Assembly (NCBI RefSeq): GCF_001202025.1
Contig: NZ_LGHS01000004.1
Location: 1-64,000, forward strand
DNA: 64,000 nt
Direction: 5' to 3'
Source of the DNA: Pseudorhodobacter aquimaris
GTDB lineage: Bacteria; Pseudomonadota; Alphaproteobacteria; Rhodobacterales; Rhodobacteraceae
Under the pieces are notes generated by a model. The model was not told where the DNA came from. It saw only the letters and a program-made list of their open reading frames with translations, and did no database searches. The stretch's first letter is position 1. Each line of letters starts with the position of its first letter. Shown piece by piece: positions 56,210 through 64,000 of the stretch. The position numbers and the translations under genes are program-made.

Positions 56210-56776
56210 GTGAGAAAACAGATTACCAATACGATGAAGGTCATGATCGGTGCGGCTGCGCTTGCGCTCGGTCTTTCTGGTCCGTCTGCGGTTCTGGCAA
56301 AGCCGCAAGTGACCGGGCAGATCGAATGGGGCCTTTGGGTCGACGACGACGGTTGTATGCACTGGTGGGCGGATGGTGGCCTGGAAGGCTATATGGTGCC
56401 GCGGCGGGACCCGAAAACGGGTAAGCCGGTTTGCCTCAAGAAGAACACCTGTCTGGTGGAAAACAGCGACACGCTGTTCCACACCGACAGCGCGCGGTTG
56501 ACTGCCAAGGGGCGCGCCCGCTTGCAAGAATTCTTTCAACGCACGGATGCGTTCGGCTACGGCATCTATGGCCATACCGACAGCCGCGCCTCGCATGCCT
56601 ATAACCAAAGCCTGTCAGAGCGGCGCGCCGCCTCTGTTGGCACTGTTGCCCGCTCGGTCGGGGCGGCGGTAGAGCGTCAGATGGGATACGGGGAAACACG
56701 CCCCGTTGCGCCCAACTCTTCTGCCAAAGGTATGCAGAAGAACCGTCGGGTCGAAATCGTTTGCTACAGGTGGTAA
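56210..56776 (+). CDS. OmpA-domain envelope protein with N-terminal Cys/Trp module
   Basis: The GTG at 56210 follows a G7 run that can act as Shine-Dalgarno and gives 188 residues. An ATG at 56183 would add nine. A signal peptide is visible (MKVMIGAAALALGLSGPSAVLA). Next comes a module of about 30 residues, DGCxxWxxDxGLEGYxxPRxDPxxGxPxC, at mature residues 20-50. Then an OmpA-C domain (LFHTDSARLTAKGRARLQEF, GIYGHTDSRAS, YNQSLSERRAASV) should bind peptidoglycan. The last residues are KNRRVEIVCYRW. The same module occurs in the next gene, so the two probably act together in the envelope. Confidence 0.88.
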   Translation: MRKQITNTMKVMIGAAALALGLSGPSAVLAKPQVTGQIEWGLWVDDDGCMHWWADGGLEGYMVPRRDPKTGKPVCLKKNTCLVENSDTLFHTDSARLTAKGRARLQEFFQRTDAFGYGIYGHTDSRASHAYNQSLSERRAASVGTVARSVGAAVERQMGYGETRPVAPNSSAKGMQKNRRVEIVCYRW

Positions 56777-56781
56777 CAGAT

Positions 56782-57159
56782 ATGATCAATGCAATGAAAT
56801 TGAGCGCAGGTCTGATTGCTGCCTTGGCACTGATGGGCTGTGAAAACTTTGAAGGGACCGAAGGGTACCGCGGTGCATCCTCGATCATCGCCACGGGGAA
56901 GGATCAGGGCCATGACGAGGGCGTATTGGCCAATGGCCGTGCCGCTATTGCCTATGATCCGGATGGTTGCCAGAACTGGATCATCGATGACGGGCTGGAA
57001 GGTTATGCCACGCCACGCTTTGACCCGGTATCGGGCCTGCCTATCTGTGATGGGCGTTACCCGCCCGGGACGGTGATCCGTGAATATCAATCGACAACCG
57101 AAGGCATCAAAGACAGCGTTTCGGGACATGGCCGCAAGACTGTGGTTGTCCGTCGCTAA
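56782..57159 (+). CDS. Lipoprotein sharing the Cys/Trp module of the OmpA-like neighbour
   Basis: The ATG at 56782, 5 bases after the upstream stop, gives 125 residues. A lipobox (LALMGC) makes it a lipoprotein. The mature part is small and contains DGCQNWIIDDGLEGYATPRFDP at about residues 65-86, then a Cys (LPICDG). This is the same spacing of Cys, Trp, GLEGY, PR and DP as in the OmpA-like protein before it. No enzymatic motif is seen. The shared module and the gap suggest one operon and a physical pairing, but the role is unknown. A terminator follows. Confidence 0.85.
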   Translation: MINAMKLSAGLIAALALMGCENFEGTEGYRGASSIIATGKDQGHDEGVLANGRAAIAYDPDGCQNWIIDDGLEGYATPRFDPVSGLPICDGRYPPGTVIREYQSTTEGIKDSVSGHGRKTVVVRR

Positions 57160-57181
57160 ACGATGGCCAAACGGGTTTACC

Positions 57182-57214
57182 GGGCCGTAGCGCAAGCTGC
57201 GGCCCTTTATTTTG
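57182..57214 (+). terminator. Rho-independent terminator after the lipoprotein gene
   Basis: GGGCCGTAGC (57182-57191) pairs with GCTGCGGCCC (57196-57205), with one G-T wobble, around a GCAA loop. TTTATTTT follows on the plus strand. Confidence 0.85.
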
Positions 57215-57329
57215 GATCGGGATCGTGGAGAAATTCCGCGCTTTTTGCAGGTTTGGCACAGATAGCCCCTTGCTTTGGCCCGAAATGACCCCACAGTTTA
57301 TGCAGGCCCCAAGCTAGAAGGAGAATTCC

Positions 57330-58340
57330 TTGGGAACAGGCACGATGATCACCCCGCAAGAGACTGTAGAAACCCTGCTGGAGTTTCCCGATAATCGGTT
57401 GTTGATTGAGCTTTGCGGTGAGTTTGATCGAAATCTGGCGCAAGTTGAGCAGCAAACCGGTGTAAATATTCTGCACCGTGGCAATCTTCTGGCGGTGATT
57501 GGCGCGGCGGATGCGCGTGAATATGCAACGGCTGTGCTGCAATCGCTCTATGCCCGGCTGGAGGCGGGGCGCGGGATTGAAGCTGGCGATATTGACGGGG
57601 CCATTCGTTTGGGCCGCAAGATGCCGGATCGCGCGCTTAGCCCGCCCGAGCAGATGGAGATGGTCGGCACGGATCGCTATGCACTTCGCACCCGTAAGAA
57701 ACCGGTTGAGCCGCGGACCGAGGCCCAAAAGGCCTATGTTGCCAACCTGTTTGACAATGATCTCGGCTTTGGGATCGGGCCTGCGGGAACGGGCAAGACC
57801 TATCTGGCTGTGGCCGTTGGCGTAACCATGTTTCTGGCGGGGGCCGTTGACAAGATCATCCTGTCACGTCCTGCCGTTGAGGCTGGTGAACGCCTTGGCT
57901 TTTTGCCCGGTGACATGAAGGAAAAAATCGACCCCTATATGCAGCCGCTCTACGATGCGCTGAATGATTTCCTGCCGCAAAAACAGCTTGCCAAGTTGAT
58001 GGAGGACAAGCGGATCGAGATCGCGCCACTGGCCTTCATGCGGGGCCGCACCTTGGCGAATGCTTTTGTGGTGCTGGATGAGGCGCAAAACGCCACAACA
58101 ATGCAGATGAAGATGTTCCTGACCCGTTTGGGCGAAGGTTCGCGCATGGTTATTACCGGTGACCGCACGCAGGTCGACCTGCCGCGCGGCACGGCCAGCG
58201 GCCTGTCTGATGCCGAACGTATCCTGAACGGGGTGCGGGGCGTCAGCTTTAATTATTTCACCTCCAAGGATGTTGTGCGCCACCCGCTTGTTGCGCGCAT
58301 AATCGAAGCATATGAGGCGGATGATGGATCCGCTGGTTGA
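57330..58340 (+). CDS. PhoH-family ATPase
   Basis: PhoH-like proteins are P-loop ATPases tied to RNA metabolism and usually sit next to ybeY. The 336-residue protein has a KH-like N-terminal part and Walker A GPAGTGKT at residues 150-157. RPAVEAGERLGFLPGD, Walker B VVLDEAQN and GDRTQVDLP follow. The start is TTG: AAGGAG lies 6-7 bases before it at 57318-57323, while the first ATG (57345) is too far from that site. The stop overlaps ybeY. A terminator and about 115 bases separate it from the lipoprotein gene. Confidence 0.94.
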   Translation: MGTGTMITPQETVETLLEFPDNRLLIELCGEFDRNLAQVEQQTGVNILHRGNLLAVIGAADAREYATAVLQSLYARLEAGRGIEAGDIDGAIRLGRKMPDRALSPPEQMEMVGTDRYALRTRKKPVEPRTEAQKAYVANLFDNDLGFGIGPAGTGKTYLAVAVGVTMFLAGAVDKIILSRPAVEAGERLGFLPGDMKEKIDPYMQPLYDALNDFLPQKQLAKLMEDKRIEIAPLAFMRGRTLANAFVVLDEAQNATTMQMKMFLTRLGEGSRMVITGDRTQVDLPRGTASGLSDAERILNGVRGVSFNYFTSKDVVRHPLVARIIEAYEADDGSAG

Positions 58341-58833
58341 CATCGTGATCGAAGACCCGCGCTGGGAAGCCTTCGGGCTTGCCGGTGTGGCAACCCGTGC
58401 CTGTGATGCCGCATTAAAGGCGCTTGGCTTGCCTGTTCAAGGGTTTACCCTGTGTCTGATGGGGTGTGACGATGCGCATATTGCGACGCTCAACGCGGAT
58501 TTTCGTGGCAAACCCACACCAACCAATGTGCTGTCTTGGCCATCCGAGGAACGGGCCGCCGAATATGCGGGCGAAGTGCCGGATTTGCCCGAAGCGGGCC
58601 CCGCGGACGACCCAGAACACCTTGGCGACATTGCGATCTCATGGGACACCTGCTTGGCCGAGGCCGATGCCGCGGCAAAGCCGATGGCCGATCATGTGAC
58701 CCATTTGGTGGTTCACGGATTGTTACATCTTCTGGGCTATGACCATATTGACGATACAGATGCCATATTGATGGAAACAACAGAAGCGCGCATACTTGAA
58801 AAACTGGGTCTGTCGGACCCATATGTTATTTAG
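58324..58833 (+). CDS. ybeY: Endoribonuclease YbeY
   Basis: YbeY is a zinc-dependent RNase that matures 16S rRNA 3' ends and takes part in late ribosome quality control. The product from the ATG at 58324 is 169 residues. The zinc triad is H131, H135 and H141 in HGLLHLLGYDH. The RNA-binding PTNVLSWP and LGDIAIS segments are present. ATG codons at 58312 and 58321 are alternatives; GAGG at 58314 is best placed for 58324. It overlaps phoH by 17 bases. Confidence 0.94.
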   Translation: MDPLVDIVIEDPRWEAFGLAGVATRACDAALKALGLPVQGFTLCLMGCDDAHIATLNADFRGKPTPTNVLSWPSEERAAEYAGEVPDLPEAGPADDPEHLGDIAISWDTCLAEADAAAKPMADHVTHLVVHGLLHLLGYDHIDDTDAILMETTEARILEKLGLSDPYVI

Positions 58834-58870
58834 CCCCTGTATTGTTGGGGTCTTGGTCGGAAAAGGACAG

Positions 58871-59794
58871 ATGGGTAGTACGAATAACGGGTCGGTCACT
58901 TTGGCAGAGAGCCAGAGCGGGGCAGACCAAGAAGAAGACGAACCTCCGCAACGCGGTTTTTTCGGGCGCATTTTTGACGCGCTCAGCCCGCAAGACAGCT
59001 CCCCCGAGGGGGAGGAACAGCCTGTTCAGAGTCCGATACGCCCGGCGTCAGGTACTGGAATGGCAAATCTGCGCAAGCTGCGGGTGGATGATGTGGCGGT
59101 TCCCAAGGTGGAAATCACCGCCGTCCCTGTAACCATCGGAAAAGAAGAACTGGTTGAGGTGTTCCGTGAAAACGGATTCAGTCGGATGCCAGTTTACAAG
59201 GACACGCTGGACCATCCGCTTGGCCTTGTGTTGCTGAAGGACCTCGCGCTGCAATACGGGTTTGCCGGCGCCTCGGGACGTTTTTCGTTGCGCAAGCTGT
59301 TACGTCCCATGCTTTATGCCCCACCCTCGATGCCGCTTGGTGTCTTGCTGCAAAAGATGCAGAAGGAACGGGTCCATATGGCGCTGGTCATTGACGAATA
59401 TGGCGGCGTTGACGGGCTTGTCACGATTGAGGATTTGATCGAAACGGTTATTGGCCAGATTGATGATGAGCATGACGAGGTAGAAGGCGCGCTGTGGAAG
59501 GAAGACCCTGAAGGGGTGTTCTTGGCGCAGGCCAACGCACCTTTGGATGAGTTTGAGCAGGCCTTGGGTGTGACCCTGAGCAACGGCGATGATGATGGGG
59601 ATGTCGATACTCTTGGCGGGCTGGTGTTCTTGCGCTTGGGCCGTATTCCTGCGCGCGGTGAAATTATCCCCCATGAGAGCGGGGCGGAATTCGAGGTCGT
59701 CGATGCCGATCCGCGCCGGATCAAGCGGTTGCGTGTGCGGCGTCCCGGCGCGCCACGCAAAATCCCCACAGAAATCAAAGCAGCCGCCGAATGA
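58871..59794 (+). CDS. CorC/HlyC-family CBS-domain protein
   Basis: The 307-residue protein lacks the N-terminal membrane DUF21 domain, so it is the soluble CorC type linked to magnesium homeostasis. Two CBS domains are seen (VAVPKVEITAVPVTIGKEELVEVF, and RVHMALVIDEYGGVDGLVTIEDLIETVIGQI). A C-terminal CorC_HlyC domain follows (LGRIPARGEIIPHESGAEFEVVDADPRRIKRLRV). The ATG at 58871 has AAGGA upstream. The N-terminus is acidic and low in complexity. It overlaps lnt by 4 bases, the usual alphaproteobacterial order. Confidence 0.92.
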   Translation: MGSTNNGSVTLAESQSGADQEEDEPPQRGFFGRIFDALSPQDSSPEGEEQPVQSPIRPASGTGMANLRKLRVDDVAVPKVEITAVPVTIGKEELVEVFRENGFSRMPVYKDTLDHPLGLVLLKDLALQYGFAGASGRFSLRKLLRPMLYAPPSMPLGVLLQKMQKERVHMALVIDEYGGVDGLVTIEDLIETVIGQIDDEHDEVEGALWKEDPEGVFLAQANAPLDEFEQALGVTLSNGDDDGDVDTLGGLVFLRLGRIPARGEIIPHESGAEFEVVDADPRRIKRLRVRRPGAPRKIPTEIKAAAE

Positions 59795-61296
59795 TCCGCC
59801 GCCTTGCGGGCGGCTGGCCGGGATGGCATCGGCTTGGTCTGGCCTTTGGCCTTGGGGCCGTCATGGCCTCTGGGCAAGAGCCTTGGGGGTTTTGGCTTTT
59901 GTCGCTCTCCGCGCTCACCGCGGCATTGTTGCTGGTGGCCCGTGCAAGCTCTGCGGGGCGGGCGGCTTGGCTGGGGCTGTTTCTGGCGGGGGGATATTTC
60001 ACGCTTTCTCTGTCGTGGATCATCGAACCCTTTTTGATAGAGCCTGAAACCTACGCTTGGATGATCCCCTTTGTTCTGGTGCTTTTGCCATTTGGCTTGG
60101 GTCTGTTCTGGGCCTTGGCGGCATGGGGTGGATATCATCTGGGGCAGGGGATGCGGTCCCGTGTGATTGGGGTCGGCGTGTTTCTGACTTTGGCAGAGCT
60201 GGCGCGCGGCTATGTGCTGACGGGTTTTCCCTGGGCGATGATCGGGCATGTCTGGATCGATACCCCGGTCGCGCAATCCGCCGCGATCTGGGGGGCGGGC
60301 GGGCTTACGCTGTTCTCCGTCTTGCTGGCCGCTTTGCCTGCCGCCTTTGGCTGGCGCTGGCTGGGGCTTTCGGCCGTATTGGTGGTGGGGCTTCAGACAT
60401 GGGGCGATGATTTGCCCAGCCCGACCTACCCCGAGGACCCGGCGATCATCCGGCTGGTGCAACCGAATGCGGATCAGCAGCTGAAATGGGATCCTTCGCG
60501 TGCCTATGATCACCTGCAACGTCTGCTGGAATTGACCGAGGCCAGCGGCAGCCAGGGGCGCCCTGATCTGGTGGTATGGCCGGAAACCTCGGTGCCCTAT
60601 CTGTTGAACAATAATGAGGATTTATTGCGAACCATTGCGGGTGCCGGGCAGGGCGCGCAGGTTGCCGTCGGCATCCAGCGGGTGCAAGGCACGCGCGGGT
60701 ATAATTCCATTGCTGTGATCGATGCGGACGGGCGTGTTGCACGGCTCTATGACAAACATCATCTGGTGCCCTTTGGCGAATATATCCCCTTTGGCGATCT
60801 GGCGTTTCAATTGTTCGGGTTGCAGGCTTTTGCCTCGCAACTGGGCGCGGGCTATTCTGCGGGGCCGGGGGCGGCGGTGTTGGATTTGGGTGCGGGGTTG
60901 GGCCATGCGGTGCCATTGATTTGCTATGAAGCGGTTTTCCCGCAGGATTTGCGGGCCGCCCCCCAGCGTGCCGACTGGATTTTACAGGTGACCAATGACG
61001 CGTGGTTTGGCACGCTGACCGGCCCGTGGCAGCATTTGGCCCAAGCCCGCCTGCGTGCGATCGAGCAAGGGCTGCCCTTGCTGCGCGCTGCCAATACCGG
61101 GGTTTCGGCGGTGATTGATGCGCGGGGCCGGGTGGTGGCGCATATCCCGCTGGGGATCAGTGCCTTTGTCGATGCGGCCTTGCCGCCCCCGTTGCGCCAA
61201 CCACCCTACGCGCGTTTTGGCGATTGGCCCGTGTTATTGCTGCTATTGGCGGTGGTGGGGGCGTTACTTTCGCACAGGTTGCGCCGCAAGGCTTGA
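59791..61296 (+). CDS. lnt: Apolipoprotein N-acyltransferase
   Basis: Lnt adds the third acyl chain to the N-terminal Cys of lipoproteins at the inner membrane. The 501-residue protein has six or so membrane helices in its first 200 residues, then a nitrilase-type domain in the periplasm. The catalytic Glu-Lys-Cys triad is visible in VVWPETSVP, YDKHHLVPFGEYIP and PLICYEAVFP. A final helix precedes the C-terminus. It is coupled to the CorC-like gene, and the metK leader lies downstream. Confidence 0.95.
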   Translation: MIRRLAGGWPGWHRLGLAFGLGAVMASGQEPWGFWLLSLSALTAALLLVARASSAGRAAWLGLFLAGGYFTLSLSWIIEPFLIEPETYAWMIPFVLVLLPFGLGLFWALAAWGGYHLGQGMRSRVIGVGVFLTLAELARGYVLTGFPWAMIGHVWIDTPVAQSAAIWGAGGLTLFSVLLAALPAAFGWRWLGLSAVLVVGLQTWGDDLPSPTYPEDPAIIRLVQPNADQQLKWDPSRAYDHLQRLLELTEASGSQGRPDLVVWPETSVPYLLNNNEDLLRTIAGAGQGAQVAVGIQRVQGTRGYNSIAVIDADGRVARLYDKHHLVPFGEYIPFGDLAFQLFGLQAFASQLGAGYSAGPGAAVLDLGAGLGHAVPLICYEAVFPQDLRAAPQRADWILQVTNDAWFGTLTGPWQHLAQARLRAIEQGLPLLRAANTGVSAVIDARGRVVAHIPLGISAFVDAALPPPLRQPPYARFGDWPVLLLLLAVVGALLSHRLRRKA

Positions 61297-61331
61297 CTTG
61301 GGGTCCGGAGGGGCATAACGCCAAGGTTCAA

Positions 61332-61378
61332 CCGTCACAACGGCTTCCTGGCGTGGCGGATTACACCTAACGGAGCAC
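61332..61378 (+). promoter_or_regulatory. SAM/SAH riboswitch in the metK leader
   Basis: CCGTCAC (61332-61338) pairs fully with GTGGCGG (61353-61359). The loop CGGCTTCCTGGC contains the CUUCC that can pair with the Shine-Dalgarno GGAG at 61372-61375, forming a pseudoknot. TCACAACGGCTTCCTGGCGTG and the position 8 bases before metK match the SAM/SAH riboswitch described from Rhodobacterales. Ligand binding would hide the ribosome site and lower MetK synthesis. Confidence 0.9.
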
Positions 61379-61383
61379 TTTTC

Positions 61384-62550
61384 ATGACACGCAACAACTA
61401 TATCTTCACCTCTGAATCCGTTTCAGAGGGTCATCCCGATAAGGTCTGCGACCGGATCTCGGATGCCGTTCTGGATGCTTTCATCGCGGTAGAGCCGAAC
61501 GCCCGCGTCGCTTGCGAAACCTTTGCAACGACCAAACGGGTTGTGGTTGGTGGCGAAGTCGGGCTGTCTGACCCGGTCAAGCTGACGGAAATGATGGGCA
61601 ATGTCGAAGGCATCGTGCGCGATTGTATCCGCGATATCGGCTATGAGCAAAAGAAGTTCCATTGGGAAACGGTAAAGATCCAGAACCTCTTGCATGAGCA
61701 GTCGGCGCATATCGCGCAGGGTGTGGACAAGGATGGTGCCGGCGATCAGGGCATCATGTTCGGCTATGCCTGTCGTGAGACGGATGCGCTTATGCCCGCG
61801 CCGATCCTCTATAGCCATGCTATTTTGAAACGTCTTGCCGAGGTGCGTAAATCAGGGCAGGAATCCACGCTGCGCCCCGATGCGAAGTCCCAGATTTCCC
61901 TGCGCTATGAGGATGGCAAGCCGGTAGAGGTGACATCCATCGTGCTGTCGACCCAGCACGAACACAAAAAACAGACCAGCCACGACATCCGCGCGATTGT
62001 GGAGCCCTATATCCGTGAGGTTCTGCCCGCACATTGGATCACGCCGCAAACGGAATGGTGGGTGAACCCGACTGGCACCTTTGTCATCGGGGGGCCTGAC
62101 GGCGATGCCGGTCTGACGGGGCGCAAGATCATCGTGGATACTTATGGCGGTGCGGCCCCTCATGGTGGCGGTGCGTTCTCGGGCAAGGACCCGACCAAGG
62201 TCGACCGTTCGGCGGCCTATGCGGCGCGCTATCTGGCAAAGAATGTGGTGGCGGCAGGGTTGGCCGATCGTTGCACCATTCAGCTTTCATATGCGATTGG
62301 CGTGGCCAAGCCGATGTCGCTTTATGTCGATACGCATGGGACGGGTGCGGTGCCGGATGCAGAGTTGGAAAAGGCCGTTTGGGCGGCGATGGATCTGACC
62401 CCGCGCGGCATCCGTGAACAGCTGGCGCTGAACAAGCCAATCTATGCACGTACCGCGGCCTATGGCCATTTCGGGCGCGAACCCGATGCGGATGGTGGTT
62501 TTAGTTGGGAAAAGACCGACTTGATCGATGCGTTGAAAAAACCGTTTTGA
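61384..62550 (+). CDS. metK: S-adenosylmethionine synthetase
   Basis: MetK makes S-adenosylmethionine from methionine and ATP. The 388-residue protein has the [14 protein letters not shown] start motif with the catalytic His. It also has [12 protein letters not shown], the phosphate-binding [23 protein letters not shown], and the C-terminal YGHFGREP. The ATG lies 8 bases after GGAG, which the leader riboswitch can sequester, so translation should fall when SAM or SAH is high. A bidirectional terminator separates it from the convergent metH. Confidence 0.97.
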   Translation: MTRNNYIFTSESVSEGHPDKVCDRISDAVLDAFIAVEPNARVACETFATTKRVVVGGEVGLSDPVKLTEMMGNVEGIVRDCIRDIGYEQKKFHWETVKIQNLLHEQSAHIAQGVDKDGAGDQGIMFGYACRETDALMPAPILYSHAILKRLAEVRKSGQESTLRPDAKSQISLRYEDGKPVEVTSIVLSTQHEHKKQTSHDIRAIVEPYIREVLPAHWITPQTEWWVNPTGTFVIGGPDGDAGLTGRKIIVDTYGGAAPHGGGAFSGKDPTKVDRSAAYAARYLAKNVVAAGLADRCTIQLSYAIGVAKPMSLYVDTHGTGAVPDAELEKAVWAAMDLTPRGIREQLALNKPIYARTAAYGHFGREPDADGGFSWEKTDLIDALKKPF

Positions 62551-62562
62551 TCTGGATGATTT

Positions 62563-62590
62563 AAAAAGCCCCGCAATGGCGGGGCTTTTT
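62563..62590. terminator. Bidirectional terminator between metK and metH
   Basis: AAAAAGCCCCGC is followed by AATG and its exact complement GCGGGGCTTTTT, so both strands end in a T-run. It lies 12 bases after metK and 13 bases after the metH stop. Confidence 0.95.
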
Positions 62591-62603
62591 CATATTCGGC
62601 GCT

Positions 62604-64000
62604 TTATTCGGCGGCCACAGAGGCGGCTGATTGGGGGCTGTAATTCAGGATCGGCGCCAGCCAACGTTCGGCCTCTTCAAAGGTCATGCCTTTGCGCTCT
62701 GCATAATCCTGCACCTGATCACGCTCTACCTTGGCGACACCGAAATAATAGGCATCGGGATGGCCGATATACATCCCCGAGACGGAGGATCCGGGCCACA
62801 TCGCCATGCTCTCGGTCAGTTCCACACCTGTTGCCGCGGTCGCATCCAGCAGGCTGAACAATGTCAGCTTTTCGGTATGATCGGGCTGGGCCGGATAGCC
62901 GGGGGCGGGGCGGATGCCACGGTAGGGCTCGGCGGCCAGTTCATCAGGGGCGAAGGTTTCATCGGCGGCATAGGGCCACAGATCGCGGCGCACGCGCTGG
63001 TGCATCAGTTCGGCCATCGCCTCGGCAATGCGGTCGGCAAGTGCCTTGACCAGAATGGCCGAGTAGTTGTCATTTGCCTTATCGAACCGCTTGGAAATCG
63101 CGGCCTCTTCGGGGCCTGCGGTCACGACAAAGCCGCCGATATAATCGGCCACGCCCTCGGGGGCGATGAAATCGGCCAGGGCCACATTCGGGCGACCGGG
63201 GCGTTTGGTATGTTGCTGACGCAGGGTGTGGAATGTCGACAGCGGGGTTTGTCGCGACTCATCGGTAAAGAGGCGAATGTCATCGCCAACCGCATTGGCG
63301 GGCCAAAAACCGACCACAGCGCGGGGGGCGAACCATTTGCCATCGACGATCTGTTGTAACATCGCCTGCGCATCGTCAAAGAGCGCGCGCGCCGCCTCTC
63401 CCTGGCGTTCGTCTTGCAGGATCTTTGGATAGACACCCTTCAGCTCCCATGTTTGAAAGAACGGAGTCCAGTCGATATATTGCACGATCTCGGCCAGATC
63501 CCAGTCGTCGATCACCTGCGGGCCGGTGAATGTCGGAGCGGGGACGGTATAACCCGTCCAGTCGATCTGCACCGGATTGGCCCGCGCTGTTGCCAGCGGC
63601 AGGCGCAGCTTGGCGCGCTCTGCCCGTTCGTGGCGGTCGGTGACGGTGACATATTCCTCGCGGATCCCCTCGATATAGGTGGCCTTGGTTTCGGGGTTCA
63701 AAAGCTGGCTGACAACGCCGACGGCGCGGCTGGCATCCAGCACATAGACGGCTTGGTTTTTGCTATAGCGCGGCGCGATTTTCACCGCCGTATGCACCTT
63801 GGAGGTGGTCGCCCCCCCGATCAGCAGCGGTATGTCAAAACCTTCGCGCTCCATCTCGGCGGCCATATGGGCCATCTCGTCAAGGCTGGGCGTGATAAGG
63901 CCGGACAGGCCGATGATATCGACGTTTTCCTCCCGCGCGGTTTGCAGGATCTTTTGCGGCGGCACCATCACGCCAAGGTCGATGATCTCATAGTTGTTGC
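62604..64000 (-). CDS. metH: Cobalamin-dependent methionine synthase, C-terminal part (runs off the window)
   Basis: MetH remethylates homocysteine with methyl-tetrahydrofolate through B12. About 465 C-terminal residues are in the window. The reading frame stays open to the window edge (NNYEIIDLGVMVPPQKIL), so the gene continues beyond base 64000. Seen here are the second half of the B12-binding domain (GLSGLITPSLDEM, LLIGGATTSKVHTA) and the SAM-binding activation domain with LADRIAEAMAELMHQRVRR and RGIRPAPGYPAQPDHTEK. The B12-ligand DxHxxG lies outside. It is convergent with metK. Confidence 0.96.
   Translation of the reverse strand, partial: NNYEIIDLGVMVPPQKILQTAREENVDIIGLSGLITPSLDEMAHMAAEMEREGFDIPLLIGGATTSKVHTAVKIAPRYSKNQAVYVLDASRAVGVVSQLLNPETKATYIEGIREEYVTVTDRHERAERAKLRLPLATARANPVQIDWTGYTVPAPTFTGPQVIDDWDLAEIVQYIDWTPFFQTWELKGVYPKILQDERQGEAARALFDDAQAMLQQIVDGKWFAPRAVVGFWPANAVGDDIRLFTDESRQTPLSTFHTLRQQHTKRPGRPNVALADFIAPEGVADYIGGFVVTAGPEEAAISKRFDKANDNYSAILVKALADRIAEAMAELMHQRVRRDLWPYAADETFAPDELAAEPYRGIRPAPGYPAQPDHTEKLTLFSLLDATAATGVELTESMAMWPGSSVSGMYIGHPDAYYFGVAKVERDQVQDYAERKGMTFEEAERWLAPILNYSPQSAASVAAE

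Overview
The window reads as a chromosome segment of a marine alphaproteobacterium of the Rhodobacteraceae (Roseobacter group). The main reasons are a metK leader matching the SAM/SAH riboswitch known from Rhodobacterales, a ccoGHIS cluster with an FnrL-type box, a group 2 Mrp antiporter with fused MrpA-MrpB, a two-domain ALDH16, and the run miaB / phoH / ybeY / corC-like / lnt / metK. Coding density is high, with many 4-base ATGA overlaps. No tRNA, rRNA or CRISPR array was seen.

Layout. 0-2.4 kb is mobile-element debris: an intact IS110-family transposase, then broken IS3 and IS5 remnants. 2.4-4.9 kb holds rfbC-rfbB-rfbD (dTDP-L-rhamnose, no rfbA in the window). 4.9-7.5 kb is an arsenic operon read leftward, arsR-acr3-arsC-arsH. 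7.6-13.7 kb carries dapE, a GNAT gene, rnr, an MltB-type lytic transglycosylase and a META-domain lipoprotein. 13.8-19.6 kb is a block of five flagellar genes (motB-flgE-flgK-flgL-flgI, leftward). 20.0-22.4 kb is a small surface-polysaccharide island: a CDP-glycerol glycerophosphotransferase-like gene interrupted by a G10 tract, an acetyltransferase and an IS3 remnant.

22.5-27.6 kb has a uracil-DNA glycosylase-family gene and ccoGHIS (assembly of cbb3 oxidase). 27.6-36.9 kb, leftward, is the Mrp cation/proton antiporter operon running directly into deoC and ALDH16. 37.1-49.4 kb is mostly housekeeping: folC, accD, a NYN-LOTUS protein, a class II cytochrome c, trhO, pncA, argC, pncB, a PiT phosphate transporter, and an operon of arfB, a class III aminotransferase, an APH-type kinase and a Nudix hydrolase. 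49.5-52.2 kb encodes a two-subunit molybdenum hydroxylase. 52.2-53.7 kb is decayed DNA with an ABC-ATPase pseudogene and the 3' end of a SAVED-domain (CBASS-type) gene. 53.7-64 kb carries an unrecognised protein, miaB with a duplicated start, an OmpA-like protein and a lipoprotein sharing a Cys/Trp module, phoH, ybeY, a CBS-domain protein, lnt, the riboswitch with metK, and the 3' part of metH.

How the parts fit. metK and metH converge on one terminator and together cover two steps of the methyl cycle. ccoGHIS supports microaerobic respiration under probable Fnr control. DeoC yields acetaldehyde, which the adjacent ALDH16 could oxidise. The most unusual observations are the poly-G tract that puts a surface glycerophosphotransferase out of frame (a candidate phase-variable switch), the SAVED remnant, the 17-bp duplication at the miaB start, and the Cys/Trp module shared by two neighbouring envelope proteins.
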